A stretch of 64,000 bases of DNA from Nitrospirota bacterium (GCA_004321915.1 SCQE01000081.1:62001-126000), one strand, 5' to 3'; positions 45,516-61,231 are shown, numbered from the stretch's first letter. The notes: a model not told the origin generated them from the letters alone. A program made the numbers and translations.

Positions 45516-47242
45516 TACTTCAGGCACTTACAGAATATTATGCCAAGCGGCTTGAGCTTCCGGTCGGGTATCAAAAAAAAGATATACCATTCATTATTTC
45601 TCTAAATACATCAGGGCATTTTGTAAATCTGCTTGACACGAGAACGATTGAAGGCAAATCAAAACGCTCTCGCGTATGCCTTGTGCCCCGCGAAGTTAAA
45701 CGCTCCGGCAGTAAGGCTTGGGAGAAAGCAAATCTGCTTTGGGATACACCGGCTTATGTTGTTGGAGTTTCCAGCAAAGACACTGAAAATGCCGGTCGAA
45801 AACATGGGAGCTTCATAAAACGCTTTCATGAGACTTTTCCCAACCCATCATTTGATGAGGGAATAGCTGCGGTGTCAGCTTTTCTGTCTGGTAACTCTTT
45901 TGAACTATTAAAGGCTCATAGCACATGGGCTGAGGTGCTCGATACGGATGGCTATTTAACCTTTAAACTTGAAGGCGAAGAAGGTCTTGTATGCGAGAGA
46001 GTCTCTGTAAAAGAGCTTTTAAGCGATACAAAACAGTCGGATAAAAAAGCAAACCACGGCGTTTGCCTTGTCAGCGGAGATAATGACGAAATAGCCCAAT
46101 TACACAATGCCATCAAGGGGGTGCGCGGGGCTCAATCAACCGGTGCTAATATCGTGTCTTTTAATCTGTCTGCGTTTGAATCGTTCGGAAAAGGGCAGGG
46201 ATATAACGCACCTATTGGAAAGAAGGCAGAGTTTGCCTATGTTACCGCCCTTAATGGTCTCCTTGATAAAGATTCAAGGCAAAAGATTCAGGTCGGTGAT
46301 GCAACCACCGTTTTTTGGGCTGAGAAAGAACATCAGATAGAAAGCTGGTTCTCCGATTTCTTTGGAGAGCCGCCAAAGGGTCAGTCAGAACAGGACAATG
46401 CAACAATCAAGGCCCTGTTTGAAGCCCTTAAGACCGGTGCTCTGCCACTAATTAATGCCAAGACTTATTTCTATGTTCTCGGACTTGCGCCTAATGCCTC
46501 TCGCATAGCAATACGATTTTGGTATCAAGGGTCAGTCGGAGAAGTAGTCGAAAAAATCAAACAGCATTTTGAGGACATCTCTATAGTTCATGGGCCGAAA
46601 GATCCTGAGCATCTCTCACTGTTCCGCCTTCTTGTCTCAACAGCAGTTCAAGGGAAGTCAGAAAATATCCAGCCTAATCTTGCGGGCGAGTTCATGAAGA
46701 CAATACTCACAGGCACCCCGTATCCGCAGACCTTGTTAGCTGCTGCTATAAGGCGTATAAGGGCTGAGCGAGAGATAACCTATCCGCGTATTGCCTTGAT
46801 AAAAGGCGTTCTAACGAGGGAATCAAGATATTATGGAAACAATAAAAAGGAGGTTGGTATGTCATTGGACACGAGCAACACAAATCCCGGCTATCTGATG
46901 GGGAGGCTTTTTGCAGTTCTGGAGCGAGCGCAGGAGCTGGCGAGCCCCGGCATAAATGCAACAATCCGTGATCGTTTCTCCGGTGCGGCATCAAGCACAC
47001 CCGTTGCAGTCTTTCCGCATCTGATGAAGCTGAAGACGCACCACATTGCAAAAATCGAAAATAAGGGCACAGCAGTCAATCTGGAGAAGCTGATTCAAGA
47101 GATTATGGATAAGGTGGATTCATCAAATGCGTTTCCGCCTCATTTAGCCCTTGATAATCAAGGTCGTTTCTGGGTCGGCTATTACCACCAGCGGCAGTCA
47201 TTTTTTACAAAAAAATCTGATGACAATACAAAGGAGGCCTAA
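45512..47242 (+). CDS. cas8c: Cas8c (Csd1), large subunit of type I-C Cascade
   Basis: The large subunit recognises the PAM and recruits Cas3. Start ATG 45512 overlaps the cas5c stop and gives [16 protein letters not shown], the family N-terminus. The 576-aa length and internal text ([28 protein letters not shown]-like region, [16 protein letters not shown]) are typical. An internal start with its own Shine-Dalgarno at 46859 encodes Cas11c from the same frame. Confidence 0.94.
   Translation: MILQALTEYYAKRLELPVGYQKKDIPFIISLNTSGHFVNLLDTRTIEGKSKRSRVCLVPREVKRSGSKAWEKANLLWDTPAYVVGVSSKDTENAGRKHGSFIKRFHETFPNPSFDEGIAAVSAFLSGNSFELLKAHSTWAEVLDTDGYLTFKLEGEEGLVCERVSVKELLSDTKQSDKKANHGVCLVSGDNDEIAQLHNAIKGVRGAQSTGANIVSFNLSAFESFGKGQGYNAPIGKKAEFAYVTALNGLLDKDSRQKIQVGDATTVFWAEKEHQIESWFSDFFGEPPKGQSEQDNATIKALFEALKTGALPLINAKTYFYVLGLAPNASRIAIRFWYQGSVGEVVEKIKQHFEDISIVHGPKDPEHLSLFRLLVSTAVQGKSENIQPNLAGEFMKTILTGTPYPQTLLAAAIRRIRAEREITYPRIALIKGVLTRESRYYGNNKKEVGMSLDTSNTNPGYLMGRLFAVLERAQELASPGINATIRDRFSGAASSTPVAVFPHLMKLKTHHIAKIENKGTAVNLEKLIQEIMDKVDSSNAFPPHLALDNQGRFWVGYYHQRQSFFTKKSDDNTKEA
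46859..47242 (+). CDS. cas11c: Cas11c, small subunit translated from an internal start within cas8c
   Basis: Inside cas8c an ATG at 46859 (codon 450, in frame) has a perfect GGAGG (46849-46853) five bases upstream. This would give a 127-aa helical protein ([20 protein letters not shown]...). Type I-C systems in Desulfovibrio are known to produce Cas11c in just this way, as two copies in Cascade that hold the non-target strand. The ribosome site has no other use within the coding sequence, so I consider it real. Confidence 0.8.
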   Translation: MSLDTSNTNPGYLMGRLFAVLERAQELASPGINATIRDRFSGAASSTPVAVFPHLMKLKTHHIAKIENKGTAVNLEKLIQEIMDKVDSSNAFPPHLALDNQGRFWVGYYHQRQSFFTKKSDDNTKEA

Positions 47243-47244
47243 CC

Positions 47245-48099
47245 ATGAGCACAATCAATAATCGTTATGACTTCGTTCTGCTTTTTGATGTAAAAGACGG
47301 AAATCCAAATGGAGACCCTGATGCCGGCAACCTGCCCCGTGTTGACCCTGAGACCGGCAATGGCCTTGTTACCGATGTCTGTATCAAGCGCAAGGTCAGG
47401 AATTATGTGCAACTGATGAACAAAGGAACTGGCTACGATATTTTTGTCAAAGAGAAAGCCATTCTTAACAATCTAATAGATGAAGCACATGAACAGGAGG
47501 ATGTTAAAAAGAAAGAAAAAGCTGACAAGACAGAAGCAGCAAGACAATTTATGTGCGGCAAGTACTTTGATGTGAGAACATTTGGGGCAGTGATGTCTAC
47601 CGGTAAAAATGCCGGCCAAGTTCGCGGGCCGGTGCAGTTTACTTTTGCGCGCAGTGTTGATCAGGTTGTGCCGCTTGAACACAGCATAACTCGTATGGCT
47701 GTCACTACGCCTGCCGAAGCTGAAAAGCAAGAAGGCGACAATAGAACAATGGGCCGCAAGTTCACTGTGCCCTATGGCCTATACCGTTGCCACGGTTTTA
47801 TCTCTGCTCCACTAGCGGCACAAACCGGTTTCAGCGAAAATGACCTGACGCTTTTCTGGGATGCCTTGAAAATGATGTTTGAGCACGACCACTCAGCAGC
47901 ACGGGGACAGATGGCAACCCGCAAGCTCATTGTCTTTAAGCACGATTCGGCAATGGGTAACCATCCTGCGCATGTTTTGTTTGACAAGGTGAAGATAGAA
48001 GCAAAGCAAAAGCCTGCGAGAGATTTCAGCGATTACTCGGTTGTCATGCCGTCACAGGCAGACATGCCGGACGGCGTTACTATGGAGGTAAAATTGTAG
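47245..48099 (+). CDS. cas7c: Cas7c (Csd2), crRNA-backbone subunit
   Basis: Cas7 forms the helical backbone along the crRNA spacer. The 284-aa protein starts [28 protein letters not shown], quoted by its signature [15 protein letters not shown], and has [12 protein letters not shown] and [14 protein letters not shown], all typical of Csd2. It starts 2 bases after cas8c with AAAGGAGG upstream. Confidence 0.95.
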   Translation: MSTINNRYDFVLLFDVKDGNPNGDPDAGNLPRVDPETGNGLVTDVCIKRKVRNYVQLMNKGTGYDIFVKEKAILNNLIDEAHEQEDVKKKEKADKTEAARQFMCGKYFDVRTFGAVMSTGKNAGQVRGPVQFTFARSVDQVVPLEHSITRMAVTTPAEAEKQEGDNRTMGRKFTVPYGLYRCHGFISAPLAAQTGFSENDLTLFWDALKMMFEHDHSAARGQMATRKLIVFKHDSAMGNHPAHVLFDKVKIEAKQKPARDFSDYSVVMPSQADMPDGVTMEVKL

Positions 48100-48105
48100 A
48101 GCATT

Positions 48106-48738
48106 ATGTATAACGAGGATAATCTCATCCAGATTTCTTCACTGCAGCACTACGCCTTCTGCACCCGGCAGTGCGCTCTTATTCATATCGAGCAGGTCTG
48201 GAGCGAAAACGTTTTCACTGCAGAGGGTCGCATAATGCACGACAAGGCTGACAGCAACAAGTCCGAATCGCGCGGTAAGGTGCGCATAGACTACAGCGTT
48301 CCTCTGCGTTCACTCAGGCTTGGGCTTATCGGCAAGGCTGATGTAGTCGAGTTTCATCGGCAAGAGAGCGGAGCGTGGCTGCCGTTCCCGGTCGAATACA
48401 AGCGTGGTAAGCCTAAGGCTGGCAATTGCGACAGGGTGCAGCTTTGCGCTCAGGCTATTTGTCTTGAAGAAATGCTAAATGTTGAGATTAAGGAAGGAGC
48501 TCTTTTTTATGGACAGACGCGCCGTCGGGAAGATGTTGTCTTCAATAATGCATTGCGGCAAGAGACAGAGGAAACGGCAAAAAAGGTGCATGAACTTATT
48601 GAATCCGGCATCACACCGAAAGCTGAATATTCCAAGAAATGCGACAGTTGTTCGCTGCTCAGTTTGTGTATGCCAAAAACTTGCGGCAAAGCAAAGTCGG
48701 CGAGCAGATATTTGCTTGCAGCTATGAGGGATGAATGA
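48106..48738 (+). CDS. cas4: Cas4, RecB-family adaptation nuclease
   Basis: Cas4 trims pre-spacers and helps select the PAM end with Cas1-Cas2. The [4Fe-4S] ligands are FCTRQCALIH (first Cys, about residue 18) and the C-terminal CDSCSLLSLCMPKTC (about 185). The RecB nuclease core is seen in GKADVVEF, PVEYKRGKPK and QLCAQAICLEE. 210 aa. The stop overlaps cas1 as ATGA. Confidence 0.95.
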   Translation: MYNEDNLIQISSLQHYAFCTRQCALIHIEQVWSENVFTAEGRIMHDKADSNKSESRGKVRIDYSVPLRSLRLGLIGKADVVEFHRQESGAWLPFPVEYKRGKPKAGNCDRVQLCAQAICLEEMLNVEIKEGALFYGQTRRREDVVFNNALRQETEETAKKVHELIESGITPKAEYSKKCDSCSLLSLCMPKTCGKAKSASRYLLAAMRDE

Positions 48739-49766
48739 AAAAACTTCTTAATACCCTATTTGTCACAACGCAGGGCGCATATCTCGCCAAAGAGGGCGAA
48801 ACCGTTGCGGTCAAGATTGACGGAGAGATAGCAATGCGTGTGCCTATACATACGCTCGGCGGGGTCGTCTGCTTCGGGCAGGTGTCATGCAGCCCTTATT
48901 TGATGGGCTTCTGCGCGGAGAATGGCGTAGCGGTGAGCTTTCTTACCGAAAACGGCCGATTTCTTGCAAAAGTTCAGGGGCCGGTGTCGGGCAATGTTTT
49001 GCTCAGGCGTGAGCAGTACCGCCGCGCCGATGATTTGAAATCTTCAGCATTGATTGCTCGCTCTGTGCTTACTGGTAAAATTGCAAATTGCCGGACAGTG
49101 CTGCAGAGAGCATTAAGAGACCATTCTGAAAAGCTCGATGCAGACGCAGTTACATCAGCTTCGCAGTGCCTTGTAAATTCTTTAAGAAGATTGCAGGTTG
49201 AGTCGCCGCTCGATTATGTGCGCGGAATAGAAGGGGATGCGGCAAACTCTTATTTCGGGGTGTTCGACAATCTGATAACTTCACAAAAAGATGATTTCAC
49301 TTTCAATGAGCGCAACCGCAGGCCTCCTTTGGATAACGTCAATTGCCTGCTTTCATTCCTCTATACGCTTTTGATGCATGATGTGCGGTCGGCGCTTGAA
49401 TCCGTGGGTCTTGATCCGGCAGTCGGATTTTTCCACAGAGACCGTCCGGGACGATACAGTCTTGCGCTCGACATAATGGAAGAGTTCAGGCCGTTTTTTG
49501 CCGACCGTCTGGGTCTTTCGTTGATAAATCTCTGTCAGGTGCAGGGCAAGGGGTTCAACAAAAAAGAATCTGGCGCGGTATGGATGGATGACGATACCCG
49601 AAAGACGGTGCTCGTTGCTTATCAAAAACGAAAACAGGAGGAGCTTGAACATCCGTTCATAAAGGAAAAGGTTGCGATTGGGCTTATCCCGTATGTGCAG
49701 GCGTTGTTGATGGCTCGTTACATACGGGGAGACCTTGATTGTTATCCACCGTTTATATGGAAGTAA
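48735..49766 (+). CDS. cas1: Cas1, integrase of the type I-C adaptation complex
   Basis: Cas1 inserts new spacers at the leader-repeat junction. The 343-aa protein has LFVTTQGAYLAKEG at the N-terminus, the catalytic Glu in the GIEGDAANSYFGVF helix (about residue 157), His in HRDRPGRYSLALDIMEEFRP (about 235) and a downstream Asp/Glu in the same stretch. Between it and cas2 a GIY-YIG gene is inserted. Confidence 0.95.
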   Translation: MKKLLNTLFVTTQGAYLAKEGETVAVKIDGEIAMRVPIHTLGGVVCFGQVSCSPYLMGFCAENGVAVSFLTENGRFLAKVQGPVSGNVLLRREQYRRADDLKSSALIARSVLTGKIANCRTVLQRALRDHSEKLDADAVTSASQCLVNSLRRLQVESPLDYVRGIEGDAANSYFGVFDNLITSQKDDFTFNERNRRPPLDNVNCLLSFLYTLLMHDVRSALESVGLDPAVGFFHRDRPGRYSLALDIMEEFRPFFADRLGLSLINLCQVQGKGFNKKESGAVWMDDDTRKTVLVAYQKRKQEELEHPFIKEKVAIGLIPYVQALLMARYIRGDLDCYPPFIWK

Positions 49767-49794
49767 TGATAGGATAAAATTACTGATGGGTTAT

Positions 49795-49825
49795 CGTCAT
49801 TCCACGGCTTGACCGGGGAATCCAG
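49795..49825. repeat. inverted repeat, left arm, before the GIY-YIG gene
   Basis: CGTCATTCCACGGCTTGACC...AATCCAG matches the reverse complement of 50121-50151 at 26 of 31 positions. The same 31-bp core is present inside the MITE at 27579-27609. Confidence 0.65.
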
Positions 49826-49831
49826 ACACAT

Positions 49832-50149
49832 ATGTCAAAGAGCTTTTATGTATACATATTAGCGAGCCGAAGGAATGGTACTTTGTACATTGGAGTCACC
49901 TCAGACCTCATAAAACGGATATGGGAACATAGGAATAAACTGGCGAAAGGATTTACAGAAAAATATGGCATAGATAAGCTTGTCTACTATGAGCAGTTTA
50001 TGGACGCTGAAAATGCCATAGGAAGAGAAAAAAGATTGAAGAAATATAATCGCAAATGGAAACTTGATCTTATTGAAAGTGTGAATCCGGCGTGGAATGA
50101 TTTGTATGATGAACTGCTAGCTGGATTCCCCGATCAAGTCGGAGAATGA
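49832..50149 (+). CDS. GIY-YIG nuclease family protein (URI-type), inserted between cas1 and cas2
   Basis: The 105-aa protein is one GIY-YIG domain: FYVYILASRRNGTLYIGVTS with the catalytic Arg in LIKRIWEHRN and a downstream Glu in YYEQF / DAENAIGREKRLKKY. This resembles the small single-domain UvrC/URI nucleases that are common and poorly characterised. The gene is not a normal cas component. It is bracketed by inverted repeats, and the last codons (LLAGFPDQVGE) are encoded by the right arm, so the repeat and gene appear to form one unit. Confidence 0.88.
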   Translation: MSKSFYVYILASRRNGTLYIGVTSDLIKRIWEHRNKLAKGFTEKYGIDKLVYYEQFMDAENAIGREKRLKKYNRKWKLDLIESVNPAWNDLYDELLAGFPDQVGE

Positions 50150-50151
50150 CA
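50121..50151. repeat. inverted repeat, right arm, at the end of the GIY-YIG gene
   Basis: CTGGATTCCCCGATCAAGTC...GAATGACA is the partner of 49795-49825 and encodes the C-terminal codons of the GIY-YIG ORF. Confidence 0.65.
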
Positions 50152-50182
50152 AGCAACGAATGCTGTTATCGGTGAGGTTTAT

Positions 50183-50473
50183 ATGTTTGTTATCGTAAGC
50201 TATGATGTTGCAACTTCGGATGATGGCGGACAACGCCGTCTGCGGCGTGTAGCGCGTGCCTGTCAGGATTACGGGCAAAGGGTGCAGTTTTCTGTGTTTG
50301 AATGCATCGTTGACCCGGCACAATGGGCGAAGTTAAAAAGCAGGCTAATTTCAGAAATCAATCCTGAAAAAGACAGTCTGAGATTCTACTATCTTGGCTC
50401 AAACTGGGAGCGCCGAGTTGAGCATGTTGGGGCCAAGGCCCCGTTGGATCAAGAGGGGCCGTTGATTGTCTGA
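50183..50473 (+). CDS. cas2: Cas2, adaptation complex scaffold
   Basis: The 96-aa protein has the ferredoxin-like N-terminus MFVIVSYDVATSDDGGQRRL with the conserved Asp, then VQFSVFECIVDPAQWAKLKS. Cas2 dimers bridge two Cas1 dimers. It is separated from cas1 by 416 bases that hold the GIY-YIG unit. The CRISPR leader begins after its stop. Confidence 0.95.
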   Translation: MFVIVSYDVATSDDGGQRRLRRVARACQDYGQRVQFSVFECIVDPAQWAKLKSRLISEINPEKDSLRFYYLGSNWERRVEHVGAKAPLDQEGPLIV

Positions 50474-50659
50474 AATAGGGCTGCGAACCTCAAGCTTGCA
50501 TAATTTGCCCGCGAGGTTCGCAGAAGGCAATAGGGGTTTTAAAAACATGGAGTTATGCAAATTGTTCTTTGACAACATTGATGTTCGCAGGCAAAAAAAT
50601 AGCGCCTTCGCAAATTTTAGAGATATTACCCTTTAATTTTAACGACTTTTAGCTTTACA
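50474..50659 (+). promoter_or_regulatory. CRISPR leader
   Basis: This 186-bp A+T-rich stretch lies between cas2 and the first repeat. It contains an 11-bp perfect stem, CTGCGAACCTC (50481-50491) with GAGGTTCGCAG (50513-50523), and two further TTCGCA motifs near 50584 and 50606. It should carry the array promoter and Cas1-Cas2 recognition sites. Confidence 0.8.
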
Positions 50660-57412
<6,753 letters not shown>

Positions 57413-57420
57413 TTAAGCTA

Positions 57421-57810
57421 CTACGGCTCTCTTACTCTGCAGTTCCCTTTTCCATCGGCTTTACGGACCAGTTTTTTATCAAAGGTGAAGAACTCTCCGC
57501 ATTCACGACAAGCGGCAATATGGAAGGCATCGGCAAAATCCAGACCTTCGGCATACCACTGAAGCGCCGTCAGCAGGTGCTGCGGGTTCTGTAAAACGAT
57601 ATTAGGCAGGCCGCACAATTTTAAAAACGCCTGATGTATCTCCTCCTGATCAAAACCGTAGGCATGTCTTAACACCCATTCTGTTTCGAGCATTACGGTC
57701 TCGGGAATGAAAACAGCGTTCTTTTTGAATACGGCTTTGGCCTTTGCGGATTGGGAAGGCTCGTCGCCGGTAAGGAGTCTTACAATAATATTTGTGTCAA
57801 CGCCGTACAT
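57421..57810 (-). CDS. vapC: VapC-type PIN-domain toxin
   Basis: The 129-aa PIN ribonuclease has the N-terminal YGVDTNIIVRLLTGD with the first catalytic Asp, Glu in MLETEWVLR, and the C-terminal DFADAFHIAACRE and FFTFDKKL with further acidic residues. VapC cleaves tRNA or rRNA and is neutralised by the upstream VapB. Its end is 9 bases from the decayed end of the CRISPR array. Confidence 0.92.
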   Translation of the reverse strand: MYGVDTNIIVRLLTGDEPSQSAKAKAVFKKNAVFIPETVMLETEWVLRHAYGFDQEEIHQAFLKLCGLPNIVLQNPQHLLTALQWYAEGLDFADAFHIAACRECGEFFTFDKKLVRKADGKGNCRVREP

Positions 57811-58060
57811 GCAACGATTCCAATGCGCCTTTTTTTATCGCCTCTTCCATGTCCTGCAGTGTTTTAGGCTTACCTGTATAGTGCAGGCAGGAAGCCGTTT
57901 CACGAAGCGTGGTTTCGGGGAAAAGCGCTGCGGGTTTGAGCAGAATGCCTTCTTCCATCTCCACGACAGCCAGTTCCTGCCCTTGCTCCCAGTGATGGCT
58001 GGTGCGCAGCGACTTGGGGATGATGACCTGCCCTTTGCTCGAAAGTTTTGTGGTCAGCAT
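57797..58060 (-). CDS. vapB: AbrB/MazE-type antitoxin (VapB)
   Basis: The 87-aa protein has an N-terminal SpoVT/AbrB swapped-hairpin domain, TTKLSSKGQVIIPKSLR followed by LAVVEMEEGILLKPA, and a C-terminal toxin-binding helix (LQDMEEAIKKGALES). GGAGG precedes the start by six bases. It overlaps vapC by 14 bases. Confidence 0.92.
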   Translation of the reverse strand: MLTTKLSSKGQVIIPKSLRTSHHWEQGQELAVVEMEEGILLKPAALFPETTLRETASCLHYTGKPKTLQDMEEAIKKGALESLHVRR

Positions 58061-58092
58061 GGAGACCTCCGGAAAAAGTAAGGCGTTTGTAA

Positions 58093-58133
58093 GACAATGT
58101 TAACCCGAAACTCCGGGACATGTCAACGTTGTC
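58093..58133 (-). promoter_or_regulatory. vapBC promoter and operator
   Basis: On the minus strand TTGACA (58126-58121), a 17-base spacer and TTAACA (58103-58098) form a promoter about 40 bases before vapB. An inverted repeat, GACAATGTTAAC (58093-58104) and GTCAACGTTGTC (58122-58133), overlaps both boxes and would fit autorepression by VapBC. Confidence 0.55.
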
Positions 58134-58226
58134 GCGGTAAGGTCCGCCTGTTGTAAAAACCCCGCCTTTTCTGATAAATTTACCCGCTGTATTTTTTAAA
58201 AGATTTTTTGACAGGAGGAAGCTAAA

Positions 58227-58766
58227 ATGGCTGAAGAAAAAAAAGAAAAATGGCTGAACTACGTTGCCCTTACGACCGTTGTGCTTGCGGTTTGCGCGAC
58301 CCTCTCGACTTTCAAGGCGGGCGGGTTCTCTACAAAGTCCGTGCTGTCGCAGACGCAGTCGTCCGACCAGTGGGCATACTTTCAATCGAAGAGCATCAAG
58401 GGTTATCTTTACGAACTCCAAAAAGAGAAGCTCGAGTTGGACATGAAAATGTCGGGCGCTAAAATGCCCAAAGCGCTCGCCGAGGAATACAATAAGAAAA
58501 TAGACGCTTACGACAAGAAGATAAAAAAATACGATGCTGAAAAAGCGAAGATAGAAAAAGACGCCCGCGCCCTCGAAACCGTGCGCGACGAGGCGCAGAA
58601 ACATTCCAAGTCGTTCGGCCTTGCGGTAATATATTTGCAGCTCGCGATAGTGCTTTCTTCGATATCCGCGCTCATGAAGAAAAAGCCCATGTGGTATATG
58701 GGACTCGCCCTCTCGATATTCGGCTTGGTATATTTCGCGGACGGCTTTCTTATGTTCATGAAATAA
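58227..58766 (+). CDS. DUF4337-family membrane protein
   Basis: The 179-aa protein has an N-terminal membrane helix (WLNYVALTTVVLAVCATLS), a central charged coiled coil (residues about 55-125) and two C-terminal helices (FGLAVIYLQLAIVLSSISAL and MGLALSIFGLVYFADGFL). The motif SSDQWAYFQSKSIKGYLYE is typical of DUF4337. Function is unknown. GGAGG precedes the start. A glycosyltransferase gene follows. Confidence 0.85.
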   Translation: MAEEKKEKWLNYVALTTVVLAVCATLSTFKAGGFSTKSVLSQTQSSDQWAYFQSKSIKGYLYELQKEKLELDMKMSGAKMPKALAEEYNKKIDAYDKKIKKYDAEKAKIEKDARALETVRDEAQKHSKSFGLAVIYLQLAIVLSSISALMKKKPMWYMGLALSIFGLVYFADGFLMFMK

Positions 58767-58780
58767 CGCGCGCAGCACAG

Positions 58781-59779
58781 GTGCGCTTATTTGTTCACCA
58801 TGACGGGGGCTTGGGGGATGTGCTGCTCTCGCTGCCGGTCATATCGAAGCTCAGGCAGACTGCCGGAACGCTGCATTTCGCAGGCAAAAAAGAGATCGGC
58901 CTGTTCCTTAAAAATATCGGTGTTGCGGATGAAATAACGGACCCGGGCGGGCCGCTCTATCTGCCTCTCTATTCGGGCCGCGAAGACGGGCGGCTTTCTT
59001 CTATGCTCGGAAACTTCGATTCAGCTTATGTTTTCTCTTCGAAAAAAAACTCTGTTGCTGCCGAAGGCATCAGAAAAAACATCCCGGACACAAAAACCAT
59101 CCTGACAATTCCGGATGATACATCAACGCACGCGGCAGATTATCGTTTTATGCAGGCATTCGGACAGACCCTGAATTCCCTTGAACATAACATGTTTATA
59201 GATCTGCCGGAAACTGTCAAAAGACACGCCGAAGACGCTCTCAGGTCCCGGGGACATTGTTTCGACAGGCCCTTGGTTTCTGTCCATGCCGGAAGCGGGG
59301 GCGCTTCTAAATACTGGCCCCTCGAAAGATACCTCGCGCTCGCGGAAAGGCTTATCACGGAAGAAAATCATTTCGTCGCGCTGTTTTCAGGGGAGGCGGA
59401 AAGCGGGGACTTTAAAAAAGAGGTTTCGTCGTTTTCCGGTAGATACGCAAAGCATTGTCTGCATGTCTGCTGTAAAGACCTGACCGCCGTCGCAGCCTTT
59501 ATCGGCCTGTCCGATATTTACATCGGGAACGATTCCGGCATATCGCACCTTGCAGGGACCATTGCAAAACGGGCTGTTGTTATATTCGGCCCCACAAACC
59601 CGGCTATATGGAGACCGTCGGGCAGCAATGTCGAAACAGTGTCGGCAAATGTCAGGTGCGCGCCGTGCGATCCAAAGGTTGCTTTATTGTGCGGCCGGGA
59701 ATGTCTTTTGAAAATTTCTATCGAAGATGTTTATGCGTCAATCAAGGGTGAAGGCCGGACAACCGGCCTTCACCCTTAA
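58781..59779 (+). CDS. glycosyltransferase family 9 (ADP-heptose:LPS heptosyltransferase-like)
   Basis: The start GTG 58781, 14 bases after the previous stop, gives RLFVHHDGGLGDVLLSLPVI, the GT9 N-terminal fold; a longer reading would overlap the DUF4337 gene. The donor-binding half includes VSVHAGSGGASKYWPLERY, GNDSGISHLAGT and FGPTNPAIWRP. It most likely adds heptose or a related sugar to LPS core or an outer-membrane glycan. The stop lies in a strong hairpin. Confidence 0.88.
   Translation: MRLFVHHDGGLGDVLLSLPVISKLRQTAGTLHFAGKKEIGLFLKNIGVADEITDPGGPLYLPLYSGREDGRLSSMLGNFDSAYVFSSKKNSVAAEGIRKNIPDTKTILTIPDDTSTHAADYRFMQAFGQTLNSLEHNMFIDLPETVKRHAEDALRSRGHCFDRPLVSVHAGSGGASKYWPLERYLALAERLITEENHFVALFSGEAESGDFKKEVSSFSGRYAKHCLHVCCKDLTAVAAFIGLSDIYIGNDSGISHLAGTIAKRAVVIFGPTNPAIWRPSGSNVETVSANVRCAPCDPKVALLCGRECLLKISIEDVYASIKGEGRTTGLHP
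59744..59777. terminator. strong hairpin (15-bp stem, 4-base loop) between convergent genes
   Basis: AAGGGTGAAGGCCGG and CCGGCCTTCACCCTT are exact reverse complements with ACAA between. On the plus strand AAAAATTTTATC follows. It overlaps the last codons of the glycosyltransferase and lies 12 bases from the nfnB stop, so it probably terminates transcription. Confidence 0.65.
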
Positions 59780-59788
59780 AAATTTTAT

Positions 59789-61231
59789 CTACCAAGTTCC
59801 GTTGCCTGACAAAAATGCGTGCATGTCTGCTGCTGCACGCTTGCCCGCGCCCATCGCGCTTATGACTGTGGCCGCGCCGGTAACTATGTCTCCGCCCGCC
59901 CAAACCTTGGGTTTGGTCGTCCTGCCTGTTTCGAGATTTGCAACGGTCGTGCCGTGCTTGGTCCTTTCGAGGCCGTCGGCATCCACGAAGACCAACGGGT
60001 TCGGGCTTGTGCCGAGAGCGACTATCACCGTATCCACTTCCATATCGAACTCGGAGCCTTTTATCTCCACCGGCCTTCTGCGGCCCGATGCGTCCGGCTC
60101 TCCCAACTCCATGCGTATGCAGCGCATGGCCTTAACATTGCCTTTGCCGTCGTCTATAATTTCGATAGGGTTGGTGAGCAGGTCGAAAATCACTCCTTCT
60201 TCTTGGGCATGATGCACCTCTTCCGCCCTTGCGGGGACCTCTTCCATAGAGCGGCGATAGACTATATGCACTTCGTGGTCCTCGCCCTCTTTCGCCTGCA
60301 TGGCCTGCAGTCTGTAAGCGCACCTTGCAGAGTCCATGGCCACGTTGCCCGCGCCGATTACAGCCACTTTCCTGCCCACTTTTACAGGGGTGTCGTATTC
60401 AGGGAACAGATAACCCTTCATAAGGTTGACCCTCGTAAGAAATTCGTTGGCAGACATTACGCCGTTCAGGTTTATGCCCGGGATCCTCATGAACATAGGC
60501 AAGCCTGCGCCGGTGCCGAGGAAAACAGCATCGTATTCTTCGAGAAGGTCCTTTAAAGTAAGCGTGCGGCCGATTACATAATCCGTGCGGATATCTATTC
60601 CCAAGCACTTTATAGCATAGTCTATCTCGCCGAAGACAACGCCTTTGGGCAGACGGAATTCAGGTATCCCGTAAACGAGAACGCCTCCGGGCGTGTGGAG
60701 CGACTCGAACATCGTCACCTTGTGGCCTTCCCTGCCGAGGTCTACCGCACAGGTCAAGCTTGCCGGGCCTGTGCCTACAACGGCAACCTTCTTGCCTGTA
60801 GCAGGGGCCTTTGTAAGCGGGCAGGTGCGGTGCTGAAGCTCATAGTCTCCGACAAACCTTTCGAGTCTGCCGACCGCTACGGGCTCGCCTTTTTTACCCA
60901 CTATGCATTTGCCTTCGCACTGATTTTCCTGAGGGCAGACCCTTCCGCATATTGCAGGAAGGTTGTTTTTGACCTTCATTTCAGCCACTGCCTTGGCCAT
61001 GTCACCCTCGCGCAGCGCCTTTATGAACTGCGGGATCCTTACGCCGACAGGACAGCCCTCCACGCACTGGGGCTTTTTGCACTGAAGGCAGCGCTCGGCC
61101 TCCAAACGCGCAGTCTCCTCCGAATATCCGGTCGCGACTTCAAGATAATTGCCTGCGCGCACCTTCGCGTCCTGCGCGGGCATTTCGTTCCTAGGTATTT
61201 CCATGCGTTGTTTTGCAGTCAGTTCAGCCAT
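59789..61231 (-). CDS. nfnB: NfnB/GltD-type NADPH-linked flavin oxidoreductase (large subunit)
   Basis: The 480-aa protein has two N-terminal [4Fe-4S] motifs (CLQCKKPQCVEGCPVGV and CGRVCPQENQCEGKCIVG). It then has a FAD-binding VAVVGTGPASLTCAVDLGREG (about residue 149) and NADPH-binding VAVIGAGNVAMDSARCA (about 287). Such proteins are annotated as glutamate synthase small chain, but pairing with the next gene indicates the NfnAB/SudAB type, which bifurcates electrons between NADPH, NADH and ferredoxin. The start lies directly after nfnA. Confidence 0.88.
   Translation of the reverse strand: MAELTAKQRMEIPRNEMPAQDAKVRAGNYLEVATGYSEETARLEAERCLQCKKPQCVEGCPVGVRIPQFIKALREGDMAKAVAEMKVKNNLPAICGRVCPQENQCEGKCIVGKKGEPVAVGRLERFVGDYELQHRTCPLTKAPATGKKVAVVGTGPASLTCAVDLGREGHKVTMFESLHTPGGVLVYGIPEFRLPKGVVFGEIDYAIKCLGIDIRTDYVIGRTLTLKDLLEEYDAVFLGTGAGLPMFMRIPGINLNGVMSANEFLTRVNLMKGYLFPEYDTPVKVGRKVAVIGAGNVAMDSARCAYRLQAMQAKEGEDHEVHIVYRRSMEEVPARAEEVHHAQEEGVIFDLLTNPIEIIDDGKGNVKAMRCIRMELGEPDASGRRRPVEIKGSEFDMEVDTVIVALGTSPNPLVFVDADGLERTKHGTTVANLETGRTTKPKVWAGGDIVTGAATVISAMGAGKRAAADMHAFLSGNGTW

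Noticed and set aside
57900-58778. 292-codon minus-strand frame across the vapB region and the DUF4337 gene
   Set aside because: It overlaps two recognised genes and the vapBC promoter and has low-complexity Phe runs typical of a reverse frame.
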